From the NCBI RefSeq assembly GCF_025698545.1, contig NC_068566.1, positions 3,021,362 through 3,085,361 of the forward strand: DNA of 64,000 nt. Direction: 5' to 3'. Origin of the DNA: Gossypium raimondii (taxonomy: Eukaryota > Streptophyta > Magnoliopsida > Malvales > Malvaceae). The notes beneath the pieces were generated by a model. The model had not been told where the DNA came from. It searched no databases and saw nothing but the letters and a program-made list of their open reading frames with translations. Below, one piece after another: positions 47,278 through 60,300 of the stretch (its first letter is position 1; every line of letters begins with the position of its first letter). The position numbers and the translations under genes are program-made.

Positions 47278-48540
47278 TGTTTTAATTCATGTGTTGTTTT
47301 AAACTTCATCCATATACATACTATTTATTTTGAATTATACACGTTACTTTTTTTAAAAAATTATTATTTTTCTATATAATGTATATTCTAATTTTTCTTC
47401 ATTTTTTTAAAAAATTATTATTTTCTATATAATGTATATTCTAATTTTTCTTCATTCTTTATTTGCTTAAATATTTTGTATATTGTGTTTTATTAGTTGT
47501 TTTAAACAATTTACTAAATGATTTATTTCAATTCATTTCATGTCTTTGTTTTACCTTAAATTGATTTGCATAATAATTTTTAGCCTATTACTTACTTCAT
47601 GTTGTTTTATTTATGTACATTTTCTTTGGAATTACGTTTGTTTTATATATTATTTCGAGTTCGATAATTATTATGTGTGTTTGGGGTTTGTACGCACATA
47701 TTGTTTAGTACCCTGCCCATGTATATTATTTCATGTTCATACATTTGCTTTTCAATTCTGAACATTACATCAGAGTTAAAATTTCCGATTTATTTGCCAA
47801 AAGTTGATTATTTCATTTCATTTCATTTCGAATAAGTCGAATTTATATCATTGTTAATATTGCATTAAACTTTCGCTTTGATCCAATTTCGTAAAAAAGG
47901 GAAAATGAAGTTTGCAATATGTCGTCTTTGGAACAATGAGAAATCGTGCTCTAACTTACGGGGTTTCAATTTCCTCATCTCATTGAAGCAAGACATTAGA
48001 CCCAATCTTTTGAAAATAATAATTTTCAATAAATATTTTTAAAAGGGGAATCACTTTTCAATCTTTTTTCGACATTCGACTTTAAGACATTAAACAAATA
48101 ACCGAATATCCTTTTTAAACTTTAATGCATGAGACAAGTTTAGTTTCGAGGGTTAAAATCTCGTATCCTAACTTACTGGATGTGACATCTTATTACTTCG
48201 GGACAATGAGGTCTTAACATCAAATTCAATTTATTCAGGTTTTTAAAGAGGATCGTATTTTAAAATCTTTTCAAATTTTCGACATTAGGACGTTAATTAA
48301 TCAATTAGGTGCCAATTTTTGGGCGTTACGAGGGTGCTAATCCTTCATCGTGCGTAACCGACTCCCGAGCCCATTTTCTCAAATTTTGTAGACCAAAATC
48401 ATTATTTTAATAAATCAAAATATTTTATTAAAATGATTAATCTCAAGGTGACCCGATCACACCTCGAAAAAAGATCGGTGGCGACTCTATTTTTGTTTTA
48501 AAAGTCGACCCCATTTTTTAAAATAAAAATGGTTTCGACA
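45907..48540 (+). mobile_element. Solo LTR (family A, copy 2) inserted in the LINE
   Basis: The block runs TGTAATAAGCC...GGTTTCGACA (TG...CA) and is flanked by AAGGT (45,902-45,906) and ACGGT (48,541-48,545), a 4 of 5 match. It is the same family as the LTR at 11,413-13,231 but in the opposite orientation: both share 'agtcgaccccattttttaaa', 'aggtgacccgatcacacctcg' and 'taatcttagccgttgatgta'. It is 2,634 bases, about 815 longer than copy 1, with much of the difference in the AT-rich middle. A 7-base deletion removes its TATA box (see findings). Confidence 0.85.
47243..47272. repeat. (TA)15 microsatellite in solo LTR copy 2
   Basis: A perfect 30-base TA run in the AT-rich middle of the LTR; copy 1 also has a TA run near 12,230-12,252. 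Confidence 0.8.
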
Positions 48541-50205
48541 ACGGTCATCGTCAAACTTCTAGGGTGTAACATCGATTACAACGCCATGCATAATCGTATT
48601 CTTTTTCTTTGGAAACCAGTGAATTCTATTCGTTTAATGGACATTACTAATGGCTTTTTTTGGTTAAATTTCAGGTTGCTGATGATTACAACAGAGTTTT
48701 GACACAGGGCCCTTGGATCATCTATGGACAGTACCTGACTGTTCAACCATAGACTAAACACTTTAGTCCTTCTCAACCTTACCCTAGTGTGGTGTTGGCC
48801 TAGATTCATCTGCCGAGTCTCCCAGGATAGCTTTATAAACGGAAAATAATTGAAGCCATTGGGGGTCTCATCGGAAAGGTGGTCAAACTTGATGTCCAGA
48901 CTGATAATCAGACCAGAGGCCGGTTTGCTCGTTTAGCTGTTTACATTAATCTGGAAAAGCCGTTGATTTTGCAGGTTATTGTTGACGGTGCTGTCCATAT
49001 TCGACAGTGTGTTTCTCTTGTGGTAAGTATGGGCATGTTAAAGAAACATGCCCATCAGTTGCGACGGATAAAAACCCAGTGCTGAATCGTGATGAATTGT
49101 CGATCGGGGTTGCCCTTTCTAACGGGGGCAGCATAGACGATGAAACAACTAGTTCCAGAAGTAGAGAGAAGGAACCGGAGTTTGGGCCGTGGATGTTGGT
49201 GGAAAGAAAATCATCACGGTGGGGGAAGCAGGATCTTTTGGCGGACGGTTTGGCGAAACAAACTAAAAACCCGTTAGGGTCCATATTTTCATCATTAATG
49301 GTGGAGAAGGATTTAAGTGATGATGCGGGGCTATCTATTGGAGAAATTTTAAGGGAAAAAGCTAATGTGGAGGTGGCTGCTAATTCAAGGAGTTTTAAAA
49401 CTAAGGTTAATAAAAAAGGTGTTGGGGGTTCTTTAGTTGATGCAGGTCATAGGGGTAATGTGGGGTTGGGCTCATCTAGGGGGCCTGTTATGAATGATAA
49501 TTTGGGCAGTGTTACTGCGGAAAGCTTGCGCCAAAATTCCAAAGATTCTTTGGATAAATCTTTGGGGAAAACGCCTATGGGGTTGGGTGGTTTTATTAAT
49601 AATAATGGGGGGTTTACGGCTAAATTACCTGATTCTATTTTTTTCTATTCTTCTTCTGCAGGTTCGAAGCATGCAGGTTTACAAAATAATATTCCAATTG
49701 ATGACGCAAGCGTCAAGGCAATTTGGATTCTAGAAATCGGCTAATATTGAAGTTGAAGATTTGGATAAAATTAAAGCACATTACAATCTCATGTTTGATG
49801 AATCCAAAGGATTCATTGTTCCTATATTCGATAATACACTTGATCCAGGTAAGCATTCAGCAGTTACTTTAAAAAAAATGTTCAATCTAATCAAAAGGTT
49901 AAATCGGGTTCGTGATTAGTGGAGGTCCTGGATTCGGCTTTGGGTTCGAATTTAACTAGTCCTAAAGACCGAAGAAGCGATGCTAGAGACAGTGGTAGTT
50001 GAAGTAATCGAAAGACCTCTTTTGCTTTACGGGTTCGAGAGAATCGTTTTAAACCTTCTAGGAACACGCGCATTCCTTTAGCTGAGTCTATAGAGGCGAT
50101 GGCGGAGCTCTTATCTCTTCAAATTCTCAGCAAGAATTTGAATGTCGAGCTAGATAGAGTAGGTTCAAATTCGGAAGACAATATTGGCTTCGAAAGCTAG
50201 GTATG
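48541..50205 (+). pseudogene. LINE ORF1, second part, with zinc knuckle
   Basis: Frames give 'HNRILFLWKPVNSIRLMDIT', 'VLTQGPWIIYGQYLTVQPW' (DUF4283), 'GGLIGKVVKLDVQTDNQTRG' and 'RFARLAVYINLEKPL'. Then comes a CCHC knuckle 'CFSCGKYGHVKETCP' at the start of an open frame 49,007-49,744. A low-complexity Ser/Gly/Lys-rich tail follows. Stops and frameshifts break it. Confidence 0.75.
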
Positions 50206-50227
50206 ATCTCCTATTTTTTAATTTTAT

Positions 50228-53200
50228 TTAATAAATATTACTATCTTTTCGTGGAATTTCTAGGGTTGTGCAAATGTTAAATTTCCTAGAATTTTTCTAA
50301 AATTCAATATGGAGTACAAACCTGATATTGTTAGTTTGCTCAAACCGAGAGTAAGTGGGGCCAAGGCTGACAACATTATTGCTAAGTTGGGTTTCCAATA
50401 TTCTTATCGTGTGGAGGCGATTGGCTTCTTTGGGGGTATTTGGCTAGATGGAAAGATTCTGTTCGCCTTGAGGTGGTCCGTAGCCATCCGCAATTCATTT
50501 TGACTCGGGTTTGGCAAATGCCCTTGTCACATCCTATTTTTATCTCTTTTGTTTATGGTAGTCCCAATAGGCAAATACGTCAATTTTTTTTGGAATAATT
50601 TGAGGTCTACAAATCCGTTTGGTTAGATCCCTTGGATTGCTATTTATGATTTCAACGCAATCCTCTCCTCTTCTGAGAAATCTGAGGGCCTCTCTAGGGG
50701 TAGGAGATTCCCACATTTTGGCGACTTTGTTGATTCAGATGAGCTTCATGATTTAGGGTTCAGAGGGCTTCTCTTCACTTGGCATAGGGGATCTTTGTTC
50801 GAGAGATTAGACCGTGTTTTGGAAAATGAGGCATGGATATGTAATTTTCCTAATTGCATGGTTTCTCACCTTTCAAAGATTAAGTCAGACCATCGCCCTC
50901 TCCTTTTGGTTCTGAATCCGAGTATTTCTCTCCCCCCGGGAAGACCTTTTAGATTTTTGATGGATTTTTTAAGGAAAATTAAGATTTCTCTGGTAATATA
51001 TCTAATTCTCTTGGTAAGCTTACTCATAAACTTAAGGAGTGGAATAAACATGTTTATGGTAATATTACCACCCGTAAGATAGATCTTATCAAAAGAATTA
51101 CCAACATCCAGAGGATAAGGGATTACTCTGGTCTTACCGCTTAAATCAGGAGGATTTGTCTCTTCGCCAAGAACTTGAGAGTGTTCTTCACCACGAAGAA
51201 CTTCTTTGAAAGAAAAAAGCAAAGTGTAACTAGTTGAATTGGATGACCAAAACACCAAGTTTTTCTATACTCGTACTTTGTAAAGGAGGAAAAATAATCG
51301 TATTTCTGTTATTCACAATTCTGATGGTAATTGGATCTACGACCTTGAGGACATTAAAGGAGAGGTGAACGAGTTCTTTCAAAGATTGTATAGAGAAATT
51401 CTTGCGCCTTTGGGTATTTTACCTCCTAGCGGTTTTCCTCAGCTTGATCCAGTTGATATTAATTTTTTGGGGAAATCAGTGTCAAACATGGAAATTAATG
51501 AGGCTCTTTTTGATATGGCTCCTCTTAAAGCACCAAGTAGTGATGATTTTCATGCCTTTTTCTTCCAAAAGCAGTGGGACACTATTGGGGGAGCGGTTTG
51601 TGATTGGGTCAGGAAGGTCTTCGATGGAAATTCTATTGATCCTGATCTGAATAATACCTTGATCATTCTTATTCTGAAGGTTTAAAATCCTGAAGTTTTT
51701 GGTCAATTCCGGCCAATAAGCCTTTGCTCAGTTCAGTTCTATACAAGTTGATGATGAAGGTAATTGCTAATCATTTTAAGCATATCTTGCCTAAAATTAT
51801 TGCGTAGAAACAGGCTGGCTTTATTGCAGGAAAAAATATCAATGAGAACATTATTTTAGCTCAAGAGGTAATTCATACTATAAGATCTTAGAAAAAAAGG
51901 GAAATAGATGGCGATTAAAATTGACTTGGAGAAGGCCTATGATAGAGTTAGTTGGGAATTCATTGACACTTCTCTCCAAGTGGCAGGTATCCCCGATTAT
52001 CTTATTAATGTTATTATGTCCTCTATCTCTAATTCTACTATGCAGGTTATGTGGAATGGAACACCGTTATCTAAATTCAGACCTGTTAAAGGTATCTGTT
52101 AAGGGTGTCCTCTTTCTCCCTATCTTTTTATGCTTTGTATGGAGTGGTTTGGTCATTTGATTCAGTCTGCTATTTCGGAAGGAAAGTGGAGCCCTATTCG
52201 TCTTTCTAGAAACGGGCCTACTATTTCGCATTTGTTTTTTACTGATAATTTGGTTATCTTCAGTAAAGTAGATTCGAAGCATGATAGAGTCTTAAAAAAT
52301 ATTCTAGATAGATTTTGTGCATTATCTGGGCATAAAATTAACGCTAGGAAGACCAACATTTTTTTTCTAAAGGTGTGGATGAATTTACAATGGATACGTT
52401 CAGCACTACGTTTGGTTTTCAGCAAGTTCATAATCGTGGCCATTATCTTGGAGTTCCTCTTTCTCACCAGAGAGTCACTAGTAGCACTCTTTAATTCGTG
52501 GTGGAAAAAGTGCGTGGTAAGCTTCAAAGCTAGGAAGTTAAAAATCTCTCTTAACCGGGCGCATCACTTTAGCCCAATCAGTTCTCTTATCTATTCCTAG
52601 CTACTTCATGCAATCCATGATGATACCTAGGAAATTTCACGATGAGATTGAAAGTTTGGTGAAATAGTTTATTTGGGGGTCTTCCGAGAGGAAAAAGAAG
52701 ATGTCTCTGGTAGGTTGGAAATCCATTTGTCAACAAAAAGTGTGCGGCAGTCTTGGTTTGAGGAAACTCTGATATCAGAATATTTTTTGTTGAAGTTGGG
52801 GTTTAAATTGGTGCTTGACAAAGAAGCTTTTTGGGTTCGTGTGCTTAGATCGAAGTACCAAATGAAAGATGAGTTACCAATTTGCATTGATAGGAATAAG
52901 AGTTCTTTTCTCTGGAAGTCTCTTTCCAAAATTTAGGCGTTACTTAGTGAAAACTTGCATTGGTCTGTTGGAGATGGTCACAAAATTAAGTGCTGGAAGG
53001 ACAATTGGATTCCCGATATTGGGCCTCTGTTTAGACACACTTCTTCTAATGTAAATATGAATTCTGATTGTCTTTTGCATGAGATGATTACTGAAGATGG
53101 CTTGTGGAACTTAGATCTTTTCCAAGTTTGGTTATCAGAAGATGTGATCCAGGCTATTAAGGGTATCCCTCCTCCTCATCCTTCTAAAGGTCCCGATAAA

Positions 53201-54290
53201 ATTTCTTGGAGTCAACTTTGCCTGGTGCTTTTTCTGTTAAAACTACTTATAAGGCTCTTAAGGAAAGAGACTAGAATCCGAGAGATGAGAAATGGAAGAA
53301 TGTTTGGAAGTTTCATTGTCCTCAACGAGTCCGTATCTTTATTTGGACGATTTTACAAGGAAGAATTCTTAGTAATGTAAAAAGATTTAGGAGGGGTCTT
53401 TCGGATAATTCCTCCTATCTCATTTGTGGGTATCATTAGGAACATATTTTACACATTCTACGAGACTGTCCGACTGCTAAGGATGTTTGGGCTCAGGTTA
53501 ATCCAGGTAAGTACCTTTTAAATTTGTTCTCTTTTCTTTCTCGGGATTGGTTTCTTCTTAATATGCAGGTTAATAGGTTGATTCACGAGGGGGAGCTAGT
53601 TGGGCCTGTTTTTTTGGATTGCTTATTTGGCGTATATGGAAAAATCAAATTTTATACATCTTTCAAGGCAAACCTTGAAGCTCAAAAGCAATAGTTCAAG
53701 GATCTTATAGTTGGGCGATCCATTTCTTCTCTTCATCTTAAGAAATCCCTTTTGGATGCCTTGAGCGCTCTTTTGAAGCACATACCACTGAGGAACGGGT
53801 CTATCTTAATACTGATAGGTCAGTGCAACTGGATTCTAGACTTGCTGCAGCTGGGGGGGTTGTTCGTGATAAGGAGGGAAATTAGATTGTTGGATATCAT
53901 CGATTCCTTGGTAAATGTTCAGTTTTTATGCGAAAATCTGGGGTAGTCTTAACGGTCTCAAACTTGTTCAACGAATGGGTTATGACCAAGTTATCATTCA
54001 TTCTAATAGCTTGGAAGTTGTTAAAGGCATTCTCGGAAGCTCATCCACTGTTTCAAATTTCGCTTTAATTAGGCGAATCCATAATATTTTATCTCAGGAA
54101 AATCAATGGTTTCTGCTGTATATTCCTTGGAAACAAAATCAAGTTGCGGATTGTTTAGCTAAGTAAGATTTGATCAAGAAAGTCAATTTGTAAATTCTTG
54201 ACGTTCCCCCCGAGATGGTTCGTACCTTTATTGATAGGGATAAGTCTACGGGTGTTACTTTCGCTCAAACGTTGGTTTTGTAATTATTTA
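50228..54290 (+). pseudogene. LINE ORF2 (endonuclease, reverse transcriptase, zf-RVT, RNase H)
   Basis: The endonuclease begins near 50,245 ('FSWNF.GCANVKFPR', 'KPDIVSLLKPRVSGAKAD') and has 'FERLDRVLENEAW' and 'SHLSKIKSDHRPLLLVLN' (50,795-50,935). RT blocks: 'LKAPSSDDFHAFFFQKQW' (51,365-51,685), 'IKIDLEKAYDRVSWEFI' (51,908-52,102), and 'PTISHLFFTDNLVIFSKV' (52,130-52,600). Intact elements have F-A-D-D where this one has F-T-D-N, so the catalytic pair is damaged. zf-RVT-like text follows at 52,950-53,500, and RNase H at 53,915-54,166 ('IHSNSLEVVKGILGSSSTV', 'YIPWKQNQVADCLAK'). Many stops. Confidence 0.8.
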
Positions 54291-54719
54291 GTGTTTTCTT
54301 TTCTCACCAAAAAAAAACTTTCATTCACATGTTACATAGATAATCAACTCGATTTTCATGCGGTGGTTTTTAAACAAATCAACAAATTGTTCTCTTATCT
54401 TCATATAGCTAGTAGAAATTAAATTGCTAGAAAATTTTCATGAATGAAATGACAATCAATTTTCATGGGTTTGGTTTTTTTTTTGTCAAAAATTGGGTTG
54501 AGTAATATAAAGAGCATTAATCCTCCTACTATAATTAAATTAATTGACTTTTATAGGTTTAATTGATTTAATCGGATCAACTTAACATTGATCAGTTCTA
54601 TAGGTTAAATCACTTAATTGGAATATATTATATAAATATATTTAAAATGATTAAAATGTATTATGTATGTCAATTAAGTCGATTAATCTTTGCATGCTTG
54701 ACTTCTTGATAGGCCATTG

Positions 54720-54945
54720 TTAGACTTGTTTAAAGGCTCAGGTGTTCATCTAAGCTTAAACTCACATCCAATATTTCAGAGGGTTTGGGCAAAAATATTA
54801 GACCCAAAAAAATGAGTTGGATAAAAAAGTATACTCATTTGTAATATAAGCCAAACTTAAGCAATGATATCCCTATGTATGATATAGATACTATACATGG
54901 GCTTAATCTAAACATAACCCGACCTATCTAATAAACACATGTAAT
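54720..54945. mobile_element. Decayed hAT-like MITE, possible relative of 41,178-41,560
   Basis: The left 'caggtgttcatctaagc' and the right 'cataacccgacctatctaat' with 'aaacac' echo the ends of the better copy, and the interior shares 'gagggtttgggcaaaaatat'. It is too decayed to define borders. Confidence 0.35.
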
Positions 54946-57373
54946 AATCATATTGTGTTTTCAATTAATAAAAAGTTTTGTGCATAATAACTCACAAAAG
55001 CTTGGGCAATTCTTTTAGGCTACAATAGGAATAGCAAAATCCAAATGGAACGAATATTTTATTTAGGTTACAATATTAAAGAACCTGATCCGTTCTGAAT
55101 GGAGTAGATTTTTTTTTTTTTGAAAAGTGGATGTAAGATAAAACAAGCCGATATTTTTTTACAATAGATATGAAACTATTATGACAATTGCTTACCTTGT
55201 CCCACCCTATTTCACTATATAAAATTATTATTTTACTCTTGTATATATAATTATTAAACGGGTAAAAATGTGTTATAACATAAAATAAAATAAAAGCTCA
55301 TGCTTTATGTTTACTTTTTTTTTTTTTTGAAGAACTTGCCTTCAAAAGAACCAAAAATATTAAAAATAACTAACAAAAATTAAATTTAAACAGGGCAGAA
55401 TAGGGATGGTTGCATCTAACCTCTAACATTTATAGTAGTGATGCTGATTTTTTAAATTACACATTCATAACGAAGCAGGTCAGATGGTAAGATAGAGTGC
55501 GCCAACTATGAAGCCACAATGGATTTGGCAGTATTACTCCTGGCTTTGCTCCATTGCCACTCCTAATTACAAATATAAGTATAGCCACAGCTACAAATAC
55601 ATGTTTGAATAAGTGTAACCAAAATAAAATATTAGAAAACGCAACCAATGAACATAACTACAATAAATATCATCAAAACTGAATGCTTCTTTTTTCTATG
55701 GAGTTATTATTATAAAATTATGTTATTGTTCATGTCGTTACTTTCTGTTTCATGCATATATATCGCAATTGTACTAGAGGAAGGAAATTTAGTTTCTGTA
55801 AATAAATAAATAAAAGCCCTTCAAAGGGATATCAGGATTACCTGATTATTTTAGTGAAGGTTTGCATTGAAATATAAAATAAAGCACCTAAGGTGAGGGG
55901 CTAATCGCTACTACTAAAACAAATTGAACTCTAAAGCATATTACATCAATAGAAGTATTTGAATGAAAATTGAAACCTTGGCCTTGGATTAGTGTATGTC
56001 ATTAACAATTTCATTTTAAAAGTCAACAAAATAGGATTTTTGGTTGAATCCATTGTAGGTGATGGAGAAAAGCTGTTTGTCTGTGAAAAGCATGTTTTCA
56101 TGTTGGGTCGTAAAATGAACAGCCAATACCCATTTTCATAAAGTTGGTTCTAATCCTCCTGCCTCCTCCTGATAAATCCAACCAAGCTTTGCTTAATTGA
56201 AAAAGTGTAATGAAAATTCGCAGCCGACACCACCCACTGTTAAGTATCTTCTAGGAAAGCTACAGAGCTGACATAAAAATATATATATTATTGTGTTTTT
56301 AAAATAAATATATTTTTTGAAGGTAAAATAAATAATATATACTAAATTGGTTTAATGAATAACTTAATCGAGACCATAACCGAACCAATAAAACCGACTT
56401 GAACAACACAAACTTCACTAATTTTACTTACCCCTAACTATAACTCATACTTTTGCTCTTGGAATTGTAAATTTTAACGTTTCTAAATATATATAAATAA
56501 ATAGACATAAAGGAATCTATGGAAAATGAATGTTGACAGGCATAATAAATATTTAGTTTTTTAACCCAAAAATGGTAATCTCCATTAACAATTATGTTGT
56601 TTTAACTGTTACAAGGGTACTAAAGCTTTTACCTGAATAAGTATATACAAAAGAAAGCGCTGACTTTAACTTTAAGCGAGCAATCAGCCAATCAGCTTTA
56701 TATTTTGAATATATACACGTATACATATTCAGCAAAAAATAGAAACAGAGAAACAAGAAACCATGATCAACTCTATAATATATAATAATAACATTTCAAA
56801 GTTCAGGGATATGAATAAAACCGCATTCCCTCATTTTCTATTCATATATAAACACATTTAGAGATCTTAGGGACTAAAGCATCAATCCATCCCCAACGAT
56901 TTCCAACACCATATACCAAACTACGTCGATAAACCACTAAGATTTTGCCATCATTTCGGCCACCAAACCAACACAAGACTCTCTCAACCAAAACCCATCA
57001 CACCATCGCCCTATGAACCAAGAAAATATCAGAAAACCATATACTAAAAAGCCATACCTGAAGAAAGAAGAGGATGGACAATCATTGACAAGTTCATTCT
57101 TTTAAACAAGATCCGAGTTAGTTAAAACGGTTTGCTTATTTTAGTTTCTGCAACGCAAACTTATCCCTTCTCAAGTATATATTAGTGTTCTCAGCTATTC
57201 TGCAATACACCAAAAGGAGTGATTAGAAAAGGCTGCTTTAAGTTCAATGATTGATCTCTCATAATTCATGATTTCACAGGAGGCTAAGATGGAAGGCGGG
57301 AAAGAAAAGAGTACCTTTGTGAAAAATAGTTGAAACATCAATCAACTTTATCAGCTAGAAAGAAACTATATCT
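54946..57373. other. Intergenic, no supported gene
   Basis: AT-rich sequence and the 3' side of the minus-strand CRWN4 gene. A small minus-strand frame at 55,457-55,648 has somewhat gene-like composition but I recognise no domain. In Arabidopsis, MYB and BCAT genes lie between ACS and CRWN4 in this block; I see neither here. Confidence 0.4.
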
Positions 57374-60300
57374 CTACAACACTTGCTTCAACCCTGCCCT
57401 CGATCTGGTTCTCACTTTGTCATCTGGTTGGACGGTAACATTGTCTTCAAGCTTTTGTTTGCCTTTTCCCGACTTGTCTTCCGTTCGCTGCAGAATAAAA
57501 ATAATTGCATGAACCTTAGGGATACAGAATAAGGACGGACAAGGGAACGTGACTAAAGAAGCATATATCAAACTAAGAAAACATAGACAGCAATAAGAAG
57601 GGTGATTTTGCTCTGACTAAATATGCCAAGGAACATTTCCTACAAGATCGAAATTGTATCAATACCAGATCAACTTGTATACATATTACAAGTGCTACTG
57701 TTAAAAAATGTTGATATATCGGTAAGGGGAAAAGAGCAAAGAATTCAATTGTAAATAAGAGTCTGGTAAAATGTTCATAATGTCATCAGCATGCAAGAAA
57801 CTTGCAAATAGGTACGACCAGAAATTACCTGACAATGGATATTAAGTTGAGAAACATTCCCCATAGGTACCACTAATGGTTCCCCAGATTTATCCTTCTC
57901 TCCCGTATCCTGCAACTGGTCTATATTTTCTACATTGGAAAAATCATCTACAGTCTCTTTTACAGGGATTGCTTCAGAAATATTAATTACTCTATCAACA
58001 ATCAACTCATTGGTTTCATCAGCCCCTCCTTTACTTTGATTGTATGACATTAATTCAGGCTGATCCAGCACTACATTTGGTTCAATTGAATGTACACTGA
58101 AAAAGGAACAAATGTTATTGTAAAGAAAAGTGAGCTATGCGCATCAAGAAAGAACATGTTGAAAAAATAAAAAATAATGCAAGTACAGAAGTGGATACCG
58201 GTGAGTGTTATCCTCTACTTCAAGTACAGAAGCATCCTTTTGCCTACTCTTCTTGGTGCCATTTGAAGGCATGTTGTCAACTCTCCTTTTCCTTCCAGCT
58301 TGAGTTCTTTCAAAAACCTCACCTTCAGAGGGCACTTCCAGTATCTTTGGTTCTCCATCCAATTCCAATGGTCTTTCTTCAGGCTTCATTTGGGCCTTGT
58401 CAGGGGTATGTTTGAATATCAATTCACTGCAGCGCTTGATCCAAGAGAAACGGGCAGAGCCAGAGGGACTGCTATCTGGTTTTGCCATCGGAGAGTTGAA
58501 TCCATTGCCATCCACAGCAAAAATCTTATTTTTATCTGAACCAGATTCCACATTTTGCAGGACAGCTTGCTGCTTCAGATTATTTCTTTCAGATGCTTTC
58601 AGCTGGCTAAGCTCTACAATAGAGCGCTGCATTTGAGCCACCGTCATATTATCCAAAGCAGCTTTCAAGTCCCCTAACTTTTTTAGCTCTTCAATATCAA
58701 AATGTATCTCTTTTCTATCAGCATGCAATAATTCCCTCTGTTGCTTCAATTTGTGTCTTTGCACCTTAAGCTCCTCGATAGACTTGTTCAACTCAGCCCA
58801 TTCGTGTTCCCTTCGCTCACGATCCAACTTGATTTCCGTCCTCTCAGCATCAAGCCTTTTCATTTCTAGAGTAGCTTGTTCCAACTCTTTCTCTGCTATT
58901 TCCTTTAGAGCATTAATATGATCAAGTTGATTTTTCTTTTCTCGCTCAAAAGCTTCCTCTCTTTCCTTCAAAGAACTTTCCAATTCTTCACGCCTTTTCT
59001 CAATACAATTCTCCAGCTCCCTCTTTTGGGTTTCAATCCCTAACAAGAAATCAGCACGCTCTTGTTGAATCTTGTTGAACCGATCAGAATGCTCAGTCAC
59101 CATCTTTTTCATGAAGTCCTCTCTCTCACGATTCAATGATTCAACATCCTTGTTATGCTGTTCTCGCATCACATCACGCACACTTCTCAATCTATCACGC
59201 TCATCCTTGAGATACTTCGAAATTTCTTCTCTATCCTTGCAAACACGCGCTGCTTCCTTCCGCAACTCTTCTCTTTTTTCATCAATCAACTCCCACTCAG
59301 TTTCAAATTTTGCCCTCTCTACTTCCAACCTATCAACATCAGCCATAAGCTCCAATTTTTGAGCCCTAACCAAATCAAGTTCTTCCTTCAGTTTTAATTC
59401 TAAAGTTGATAATTCATGTGTCTCACTTCTCAGGGCTTCTAGTTTCTCCTTTTCATGATCAACTTGATTTCTTTTATCTTCCAATGACAACAATGACTTC
59501 TGAAGCTCTAGTTTCATTTTACTCATCTCTTCCTTTTCTTTTTCCAAAGCAGCTTTCTTCAACTCAAGTTCCTTTTCAAAAGCACTCATATTATTTTCTT
59601 TGACATCTATGAGATTTGACTTCTCAGCCACATCCTTCTCTTTCTCTGCTAATATCCTCAATCGAACATCAAGACCATGTTCTCTTTCACAAATTTGGTC
59701 CTCCTTGTTATTTATATCCATCTCCTTTAACTCCCAGGCCCGTCTCTTCATTTCAATCTCATCTTCCACCATTCTGCGCTTAAGCTCAAGCTCAGCCTCA
59801 AACTCAGAGTTTCTGGTTCTCAATGCATTTTCATGACTAGCAATGACCTTCCGAAATTCACTCTACATCATTCACTCAAAAGCATAAATTTCTCATAAAA
59901 GAAATAGAAACAAAGTTGAAAATCCTAAAGATTGTTCAACAAAGTAACTCACAGATTCCTTGTTTGCGAGTTTCTCTTGAGAAACAAGCAGCTCTTGCTC
60001 TTTCTTGCTAAGCAAAGCTTCTCGCTCAATAACGGCCTGCATGAGAGGAACTGAATTATTATGACTTTCAATGAGGTAAAAGAAACAAATTCACATGAAA
60101 GTGCACTCCAAATCATAACTGCTATGGGCAAAGGAAATACACAACCTCCTCTCTTTTCGACAGAGAAACTAAAGTCAACTCAAGGTTGGATTTGTCATCC
60201 TTCAAAGCTCTACGTTCCTTTTCAAGTTCTGCTTTTGAAGCCTCCAACTCCTTTTCAAGACGATTTAGTTCTTCCATTCTATTGAAAATATGCTCCTCTC

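Larger units (their letters stand above)
45600..54317 (+). mobile_element. Dead L1-type LINE, nearly full length, split by a solo LTR
   Basis: On the plus strand: an ORF1 with a DUF4283-like domain and zinc knuckle, then endonuclease, reverse transcriptase, zf-RVT and RNase H in the normal plant LINE order, ending with a short A run at 54,309-54,317. ORF1 is interrupted at 45,907-48,540 by a solo LTR. Without the LTR the LINE is about 6.1 kb. Multiple stops and frameshifts. The 5' boundary is approximate and I saw no clear target duplication. Confidence 0.8.

Noticed and set aside
45500-54317. Possibility that the 45.6-54.3 kb block is a host gene
   Set aside because: Domains are ORF1, endonuclease, RT, zf-RVT and RNase H of a LINE, with many stops; no host exon structure.
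55457-55648. Small minus-strand frame in the ACS-CRWN4 interval
   Set aside because: Composition is fairly gene-like but no domain, exon partner or splice site could be recognised.
58137-58640. Several plus-strand frames opposite CRWN4
   Set aside because: Antisense shadows of a well-supported coiled-coil gene.
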